DNA from: Azospirillum brasilense
GTDB taxonomy: Bacteria > Pseudomonadota > Alphaproteobacteria > Azospirillales > Azospirillaceae
Reading direction: 5' to 3'
DNA: 64,000 bases
Assembly (NCBI RefSeq): GCF_007827815.1
Contig: NZ_VITH01000019.1
Span: 1 to 64,000 of the forward strand
Under the pieces are notes generated by a model. That model was not told the DNA's origin. It did no database searches and worked only from the letters and a program-made list of their open reading frames with translations. Of this stretch, positions 57,143 to 64,000 are shown in pieces (positions within the stretch are counted from its first letter, which is position 1; the number at the start of each line of letters is the position of its first letter). The position numbers and the translations under genes are program-made.

Positions 57143-58144
57143 ATGGCCACCCAAAGCAAGACGGCCAACATCAAGACGGCCGACTCTCAGACGACGACCA
57201 TCGCGCTGCGCCGTCCGGGGCAGGACAGCACCCGAAACGCCATCATCCTCGGCATCGGCCTGCTGATCGCGCTGGCTGCACCCTACGTGCTGTATCCCGT
57301 CTTCGTGATGAAGGTGCTGTGCTTCGCGCTGTTCGCCTGCGCCTTCAACCTGCTGATCGGCTTCGCCGGTTTGCTGAGCTTCGGCCACGCCGCCTTCTTC
57401 GGCGGGGCCGCCTACATCACCGCCCATTCCGCCAAGGTCTGGGGGCTGGGGCCGGAGGTCAGCATCCTGCTCGGCATGGGCTTCTCCGCGCTGCTCGGCC
57501 TCGCCTTCGGCGCGCTGGCGATCCGCCGTCAGGGCATCTACTTCGCCATGATCACGCTGGCGCTGTCGCAGATGGTCTTCTTCATGGCGCTGCAGCTCAA
57601 GTTCACCGGCGGCGAGGACGGCATCCAGGCGGTGCCGCGCGGCCATCTGTTCGGGGTGATTGACCTCAACAACTCGCTGTCCATGTACTATTTCGTGCTG
57701 GCGGTGTTCCTGGTCGGCTTCGCGGTGGTCTGGCGCGCGGTGCATTCGCCCTTCGGTCAGGTCCTGAAGGCGATCCGCGAGAACGAGCCCCGCGCCGTGT
57801 CGCTGGGCTACCGGACGGAGCGCTACAAGCTGCTGGCTTTCGTGCTGTCGGCGAGCCTCGCCGGTCTGGCCGGCGGCACCAAGGCGCTGGTCTTCCAGCT
57901 CGCCTCGCTGACCGACGTGACGTGGCAGATGTCCGGTGAGGTGGTGCTGATGACGCTGCTCGGCGGCATGGGCACGCTGCTCGGCCCGGTGGTGGGGGCG
58001 GCCATCGTGGTCACGCTGGAAAGCTATCTGGCGGCCACCAGCATGCCGGTTCCGGTGGTGATCGGCGCCATCTTCGTGGTCTGCGTGCTGGTCTTCCGCC
58101 GTGGTATCGTGGGCGAGCTCCAGGCCCGCTTCGGCCGCCGCTGA
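57143..58144 (+). CDS. livM: Branched-chain-type ABC transporter permease (LivM family)
   Basis: A 333-residue polytopic permease. After an unusual hydrophilic N-terminal 35 residues (Gln/Thr/Lys-rich), helices begin at about 36. NLLIGFAGLLSFGHAAFFGG is the LivM motif and VVLMTLLGGMGTLLGPVVGA the coupling loop. It follows livH directly and completes the transmembrane pair. The next gene, acetoacetyl-CoA synthetase, starts 48 bp later on the same strand, so the operon probably continues. Confidence 0.93.
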   Translation: MATQSKTANIKTADSQTTTIALRRPGQDSTRNAIILGIGLLIALAAPYVLYPVFVMKVLCFALFACAFNLLIGFAGLLSFGHAAFFGGAAYITAHSAKVWGLGPEVSILLGMGFSALLGLAFGALAIRRQGIYFAMITLALSQMVFFMALQLKFTGGEDGIQAVPRGHLFGVIDLNNSLSMYYFVLAVFLVGFAVVWRAVHSPFGQVLKAIRENEPRAVSLGYRTERYKLLAFVLSASLAGLAGGTKALVFQLASLTDVTWQMSGEVVLMTLLGGMGTLLGPVVGAAIVVTLESYLAATSMPVPVVIGAIFVVCVLVFRRGIVGELQARFGRR

Positions 58145-58191
58145 ACGTCAAGAACCGAACGGCATAAAAAGCCAACATCAGGAACCGCAAG

Positions 58192-60186
<1,995 letters not shown>

Positions 60187-60196
60187 CCGGCGTCCA

Positions 60197-60222
60197 GCCC
60201 TCTCCCCGACGGGGGGAGGGCA
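60197..60222. repeat. Short REP-like hairpin between the ligase and bdhA
   Basis: GCCCTCTCCCCGACGGGGGGAGGGC forms a compact hairpin 11 bp after the ligase stop, a short version of the larger repeats in this window. Confidence 0.6.
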
Positions 60223-60252
60223 CCAAACCAACACGACAACAGAGGATAAGCC

Positions 60253-61038
60253 ATGACCTTGACTCAGAAGGTCGCGGTGGTCACCGGCTCGACCAGCGGG
60301 ATCGGCTTGGGCATCGCGCGGGCGCTGGCCGGGGCCGGGGCGGACGTGGTGCTGAACGGGTTCGGCGAAGCCGCCGCCATCGAGGAACTGCGCGCCGGTC
60401 TGGCGGCGGAATTCGGCGTTCGCGTCGGCTACCACGGCGCCGATCTGTCCAAACCGGCGGAGATCGCCGCGCTGATCGGCCACGCGGAGGAGACCTTCGG
60501 CTCCGTCGATGTGCTGGTGAACAACGCCGGCATCCAGCACGTCGCCCCGGTTGAGGAATTTCCGTCCGACCGCTGGGACGCGGTGATTGCGCTCAACCTG
60601 TCCGCCGTCTTCCACGGCACCCACCACGCCCTGCCAGGCATGAAACGGCGCGGCTGGGGGCGCATCCTGAACATCGCCTCGGTGCACGGCCATGTCGCCT
60701 CGGTCAACAAGGCGGCCTACGTCGCGGCCAAGCACGGCGTGGTCGGGCTGACCAAGACGGTGGCGCTGGAAACGGCGGGCACCGGCGTCACCTGCAACGC
60801 CATCTGTCCGGGCTGGGTGCTGACCCCGCTGGTGCAGAAGCAGATCGACGCCATCGCCTCGACCAAGAACATCCCGGAGCCGCAGGCGAAGGCGGAACTG
60901 CTCGGCGCCAAGCAGCCCTCCGGTGCCTTCGTGACGCCGGACGAACTGGGCGGGCTGGCGGTCTTCCTGTGCTCCGATTCCGCGGCGCAGATGACCGGGG
61001 CCAGCCTGCTGATGGACGGCGGCTGGACCGCGCAGTAG
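60253..61038 (+). CDS. bdhA: 3-hydroxybutyrate dehydrogenase
   Basis: An NAD-dependent SDR that oxidises D-3-hydroxybutyrate to acetoacetate, the substrate of the ligase encoded just upstream. The 261 residues show the Rossmann motif TGSTSGIGLG (11-20), NNAG (about 91), catalytic S143, Y156 and K160, and the family-specific FHGTHHALPGMKRRGWGRIL and CPGWVLTPLVQKQI segments. The quadruplet spacing agrees with classical BDH. GAGGAT-like ribosome site 60241-60246. End of the plus-strand cluster. Confidence 0.95.
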   Translation: MTLTQKVAVVTGSTSGIGLGIARALAGAGADVVLNGFGEAAAIEELRAGLAAEFGVRVGYHGADLSKPAEIAALIGHAEETFGSVDVLVNNAGIQHVAPVEEFPSDRWDAVIALNLSAVFHGTHHALPGMKRRGWGRILNIASVHGHVASVNKAAYVAAKHGVVGLTKTVALETAGTGVTCNAICPGWVLTPLVQKQIDAIASTKNIPEPQAKAELLGAKQPSGAFVTPDELGGLAVFLCSDSAAQMTGASLLMDGGWTAQ

Positions 61039-61147
61039 GAGCTATGGCGGAACGGCAGGCGGTCGTGCGGGGCGTGCTGCGCCTCTTCCGACCGCCGTCC
61101 CGCGCGCCCTCGGTCGTCGGTCCGGCGCCGGACGATCCGTCCCGGCG

Positions 61148-61432
61148 CTACTCCGCCGCGATCGCCAGCGGGGTGTAGCCCGGGGTGTAGCCGTTGTCCG
61201 GCCGCTTCGGCGTGCCCGCCCTGAAATAGTCCAGCACATAGACCCGCACGGCGCTCGACAGATTGCTCGCGTCCACCGCGTCCACCCGCTCGGCGAGGCG
61301 GTTGCACAACTCGCCCAAGGTCAGGCTCTCCCTTTGCGCGATCTCCTCCAAGCCCTCCCAGAAGGCGGCCTCCAGCCGCATGCTGGTGCGCTTCCCGGCG
61401 ACGTAGACGTTCCTGAGCTTCTTCGATGACAT
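61148..61432 (-). CDS. Ribbon-helix-helix domain protein
   Basis: A 94-residue protein with a ribbon-helix-helix fold of the RHH_4 type: strand KRTSMRLEAAFWEGLEEIAQ followed by a helix-turn-helix with RESLTLGELCNRLAERVD and an amphipathic end LSSAVRVYVLDYF. Such proteins bind DNA as dimers; some act as regulators, others are uncharacterised. The ATG at 61430-61432 is taken; a GTG at 61453 is possible. Convergent with bdhA. Target genes unknown. Confidence 0.8.
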   Translation of the reverse strand: MSSKKLRNVYVAGKRTSMRLEAAFWEGLEEIAQRESLTLGELCNRLAERVDAVDASNLSSAVRVYVLDYFRAGTPKRPDNGYTPGYTPLAIAAE

Positions 61433-61792
61433 GGCATGCCCGCTGCGTGACACGTTGCACTCTTATGTGTGAAGCGTCGCGGAGTTCGAGCCGAAAAACA
61501 TGTGATGAACTTCACATGAAATGCAGGGTTTCGTGCCGCAAGTCCAGTGATCGCAGGGCGGCTGCCACCCATCCGTGAAATGCACCGGGTTGTGATAGCG
61601 CCAGAGGAGAAAATTTGAGGCTCCCTGGCGACACGCTGGTCCAGCCTGGGTGTCAATGTCAGGCACTGGCGAAGGTGGTGCCGTGCCGAAGCCGCATTGC
61701 AGCGCATTCGTCGGTCGGGTTTAACGCGATGGTTCTGCGTTGAACCGATGTGCGACAACCCTTGCAACACTTAGCTCGGCCGTTGGGCGAGG
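61433..61792. other. Intergenic stretch without a recognisable gene
   Basis: About 360 bp between the RHH gene and the IS5-like element. No reading frame with plausible protein features was found. The right end carries the hairpin-like repeat unit described separately (61756-61817). The RHH promoter should lie at the left end; no clear boxes were picked. Confidence 0.6.
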
Positions 61793-61817
61793 TTAAGAAC
61801 CTGATTCGAGTAAGGAG
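61756..61817. repeat. Imperfect repeat copy 1 at the IS left end
   Basis: ACAACCCTTGCAACAC, then CTCGGCCGTTGGGCGAG (a hairpin), GGTTAAGAACCTGATTC. A related copy is found at 63755-63813 (CAACCCCTGCAACAC, CCCCGCCGTTGGGTGGGG, GTTAAGCACCTGAATTC). The unit extends on both sides of the IS boundary, so it probably predates or carries the IS end. Confidence 0.6.
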
Positions 61818-62629
61818 ATGAACTTCCAGACGGTGATGGCGCAGACGATGTGGAGCATGGCCTTGTAGGTGAGGGCGCGCTTTTCCCGGCGGACCAGGAT
61901 GCGGCGGTCGCGGTTCAGGCAGGAGTGCGCTCGCTCCACCACCCATCTTCGTGGTTTTCCGGGTTGGGCGGGGGTGGCGGATCGATCCTCGCCCCGGTGC
62001 CGGATATGGGCGGTGAGGCCTTGTCGTAGGCGATCTGGCGCGGGCCATCGTAATCGTAGCCCTTGTCCAGGCAAAGATGCTGCGGCTGCGCTGCCGTCGG
62101 TGCGGGACGCGGCACGGCGGTGGCTTCAAGCGTCTGTTCCAAAACAGCTTGAAGTCGATCACGTTGGCGCCAGAGACCGCGAGGCCGAGGGGGAGACCGC
62201 AACCACCGGTCAGCAGAGAACGCTTGGTCCTCAACTTGCCGCGGTCGGTCGAGTTGGGACCGACTTTTTCCCCGCCCAAGGGCGCCTTGGTCGTCGCCCC
62301 ATCCACCGCCATCCAACTCCAGTCGATGCCGATCAGAGCATCGTAAGCCAACAGCCGTTGGCGCCAGAACTCTTCGAACACCCCAGCATCGATCCACTTG
62401 CGGAAGCGCCGATAAGCGGAGGACGGCGAACAGATCCCCGTCGCCCGTAAGGCCTGCTACTGCTACCGGCCCACAGGACAAAGAAGATGGCGTCCATGGC
62501 CGCGCGATCCGGGACCCGCGGATTGTGACAGCCCAGCAGGTGCGCCGGGCGCTCCGGGAGCAGCGGCTCCATGCGCTCCCACAACTCACCCGGCAATCGC
62601 CAGCCGTCGTCTTGAACCAACTTGCCCAT
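61793..62629 (-). pseudogene. IS5-family transposase, frameshifted
   Basis: The DDE transposase is spread over several frames. It starts MGKLVQDDGWRLPGELWERM (62629), continues to AMDAIFFVLW, then shifts frame near 62450 to the block with FEEFWRQRLLAYDALIGIDW and AVDGATTKAPLGGEKVGPNS, shifts again near 62140 to TAAQPQHLCLDKGYDYDGPR, and again near 62010 to RRWVVERAHSCLNRDRRILV, ending in LLESGS. The expected DDE residues lie in these pieces (D of VDGA, D of LDKGYDYD, E of VVERAHS). IS5 elements may use one programmed shift, but three breaks indicate decay. Confidence 0.85.
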
Positions 62630-62706
62630 GGGAACCTCCGGGCCGCAATGCACTGGAGGTCCAACAGATCAAGCGGAACGTGTTCCCTATTGGAATAGGT
62701 TCTTAG
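61793..62706 (-). mobile_element. Decayed IS5-family insertion sequence
   Basis: About 910 bp bounded by imperfect inverted ends: left TTAAGAACCTGATTC at 61793 and right GGAATAGGTTCTTAG ending at 62706, the latter the complement of CTAAGAACCTATTCC. Possible short target duplication TTA(A/G) at the two edges. The interior encodes a broken IS5-family transposase on the minus strand. Confidence 0.8.
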
Positions 62707-63035
62707 GCGAGGGCGTGCCGGGCGTGCGATTGAAGGAGTAGCATGCCTGACTGGTTCCCGGATCGGCAATCACCAACACTTCCCTTCAGCATTCAGGCCT
62801 GCATAGGTTCGCCCAGGCTCTCGGGTGAGACAGGAGGGCGGGTGGCTTGGCCTGAAGCAAGGAGGAAAGTTGTTTCTCTGGGTGTCTTGCGGTCAAAAAC
62901 TGTTTATATTCCCTCTGAGAACCCGCTTTGATGGCGCACTCTTTGGTGGGCGCATGCTTGAGTGTGTATTGCGATGGCACTCGCCGCCTAGCCGCCTAGC
63001 CGGCTGGGGTCGCCTCATGATTGAAGGGGGCATAC
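62707..63035. other. Stretch without a convincing gene, promoter of next gene likely
   Basis: About 330 bp between the IS and the SLATT-like gene. A 86-residue reading frame at 62825 has no family features and overlaps the start of the next gene. AT content rises here relative to the rest of the window. A short tandem CCGCCTAG motif occurs near 62990. Confidence 0.5.
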
Positions 63036-63554
63036 ATGTCGGAAGAGCATTCTGTGGATCAACCCTTGAAAGGAAAGCAATTTGATTGCTACGGAGAAGT
63101 GCTGTCTCTCCTGGATGATGAAATAAGAGAAAAATCTAAATGGGAAAGTAAAGACTGGAAGCGTGTTCAAGTAATCTGATGGGCGTCATTAATTTCAAGT
63201 TTTCTGTCAGTTATGCTGGTTTCTTCGGGGGAAGTTCAGGGTTTATTGAGGTTTTTTGTTGCTGCGATAGCGGCTGTGCCGGCTCTCATGGTTGCAATTG
63301 AGAGTGGATTTAACTACACGACGAGGCACAAACTAAACGCAAAAGCTCATAGAGATCTTGTTAAATTAAGGTATAGATTAAAATCTGGAGATAGCCCGCA
63401 CGTCATTTGGGGCGAAGCGCATGATTGCCTTCGTGACTATGATGATAAAATGCCGGTCGGCGTGGTGGTGCCGGGAGTCGGGACAACATTCAACGTACAG
63501 GCCCAAAAAGCCGCGGCCTCAAGCGCGGCTGCTCCAACGCAGCATTCCCCTTAG
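63036..63554 (+). pseudogene. SLATT-like two-TM protein gene with an in-frame TGA
   Basis: ATG 63036 (GAAGGGGG ribosome site at 63023-63030) opens a 172-codon frame broken only by a TGA at 63177-63179. Residues 1-47 are MSEEHSVDQPLKGKQFDCYG to a helix with LLDDEIREKSKWESKDWKRV. After the stop, the same frame continues WASLISSFLSVMLVSS (first TM), LLRFFVAAIAAVPALMVAIE (second TM), a basic helix with NAKAHRDLVKLRYRLKSGD, and DYDDKMPVGVVVPG. Two adjacent TMs followed by such a helix resemble SLATT-type membrane proteins linked to nucleotide-signalling defence. Replacing TGA by TGG would restore one protein. Codon use is AT-rich, unlike the rest. An ATG at 63213 could give a shorter product. Confidence 0.55.
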
Positions 63555-64000
63555 CGCGCAAACGCCGCCAAGCCAGACAGGAGCTTAGCGGCCCGGATCA
63601 AGATTATCTCAGCGACAATCATCGCTCAAGCCGGAAGTCCGAGTCGTCTCACTAGAACAGAAAATGAACGCGGGGCCGTCGCCGTGTCGCATCCACGTTG
63701 CACGGAATTTTCGGCAAATCTTGTAAACCGTTGATTCCTCAGTGAATCGGTCTGCAACCCCTGCAACACAAAACCCCGCCGTTGGGTGGGGTTAAGCACC
63801 TGAATTCTCAGGAAATTAGTTGGCTGGGGCGCCAGGAGCCTGACGCTGACCAAACATCCCTATGTAAATTCAATAACTTAGTCGGTGGCTCCTGACGGCT
63901 TGAGGCTGACTGTGGGCCCGTGTAGCGGCTCTGTCAATGGTGTCGCCTGAGCTCATTATCATCGCGAACGATATGCCCGCGTTTGTAGAAGCAAGAAACA
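63555..64000. other. Window end without a recognisable gene
   Basis: About 445 bp. It holds the second copy of the imperfect repeat (63755-63813) and an inverted CAGGAGCC/GGCTCCTG pair (about 63832-63839 and 63884-63891). A 75-residue minus frame at 63626-63853 runs through the repeat and looks non-coding. Nothing else is supported. Confidence 0.5.
63755..63813. repeat. Imperfect repeat copy 2
   Basis: CAACCCCTGCAACAC, CCCCGCCGTTGGGTGGGG hairpin, GTTAAGCACCTGAATTC. It matches the copy at 61756-61817 but without an adjacent IS body, suggesting an IS-end relic or a shared terminator-like element. Confidence 0.6.

Noticed and set aside
62825..63085. 86-codon plus-strand frame after the IS
   Set aside because: Overlaps the better supported start at 63036 in another frame and has no family resemblance or clear ribosome site.
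63626..63853. 75-codon minus-strand frame near the right end
   Set aside because: It runs through the imperfect hairpin repeat and shows no protein features.

Overview
The window is a gene-dense, GC-rich chromosomal or chromid segment that reads as an Azospirillum-like alphaproteobacterium (Rhodospirillales). The evidence is a FlaF-type flagellar regulator, DUF1178 and DUF1491 proteins, an alphaproteobacterial sRNA motif, the order of the cobalamin genes, and an EtfB / adenosyltransferase / HIG1 neighbourhood. Genus is inferred from gene content, not from a search. No rRNA, tRNA or CRISPR array was seen.

Layout. 1-6.7 kb: 5'-truncated-by-window etfB, PduO-type adenosyltransferase, a HIG1-like membrane protein, a Tat-exported GH1 glycosidase, small envelope proteins, a cupin and endonuclease III. 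6.9-15.4 kb: two TPR-glycosyltransferases on the minus strand, alternating with a branched-chain-type ABC system (binding protein, two permeases, one ATPase, no LivF) and an L,D-transpeptidase fused to an LprI-like domain. 15.5-19.5 kb: a chemoreceptor, an LptF-type permease and a GT9 glycosyltransferase. 19.5-27.1 kb: flaF converging on flgE-flgK-flgL, where the hook protein is 1142 residues long because of repeated inserted modules, some also found in FlgL. 27.4-33.6 kb: a TPR-GT9 protein, DUF1491, and a two-gene unit of a 5'-nucleotidase-like protein with degenerate metal motifs followed by a histidine kinase. 33.6-37.4 kb: an MmgR/alpha-r8-like sRNA candidate, a MocR regulator with an AhpD-like gene, and the divergent bdcR/bdcA pair with two operator-like dyads.

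37.4-53.0 kb is a cobalamin (B12) supercluster: bluB-cobB-cobA (minus), cbiD (plus), cobM-cobE-cobL (minus), cobK (plus), and cobJ-I-H-G-N-W (minus), the last set preceded by a cobalamin riboswitch. Most of the late-cobalt (aerobic) corrin ring pathway is here, but the C-1 methylation step is represented by CbiD, not CobF. Palindromic GC-rich REP-like repeats sit between and inside these operons, one of them translated in frame within cobG.

53.2-61.0 kb: a possible sigma-54 promoter, a complete livG-livF-binding protein-livH-livM ABC importer, acetoacetyl-CoA synthetase and 3-hydroxybutyrate dehydrogenase. This is plausibly a ketone-body or PHB-monomer uptake and assimilation unit. 61.1-64.0 kb is different: a ribbon-helix-helix protein, a decayed IS5-family element, and an AT-richer tract with a two-TM SLATT-like gene broken by one in-frame TGA, with no other convincing gene.
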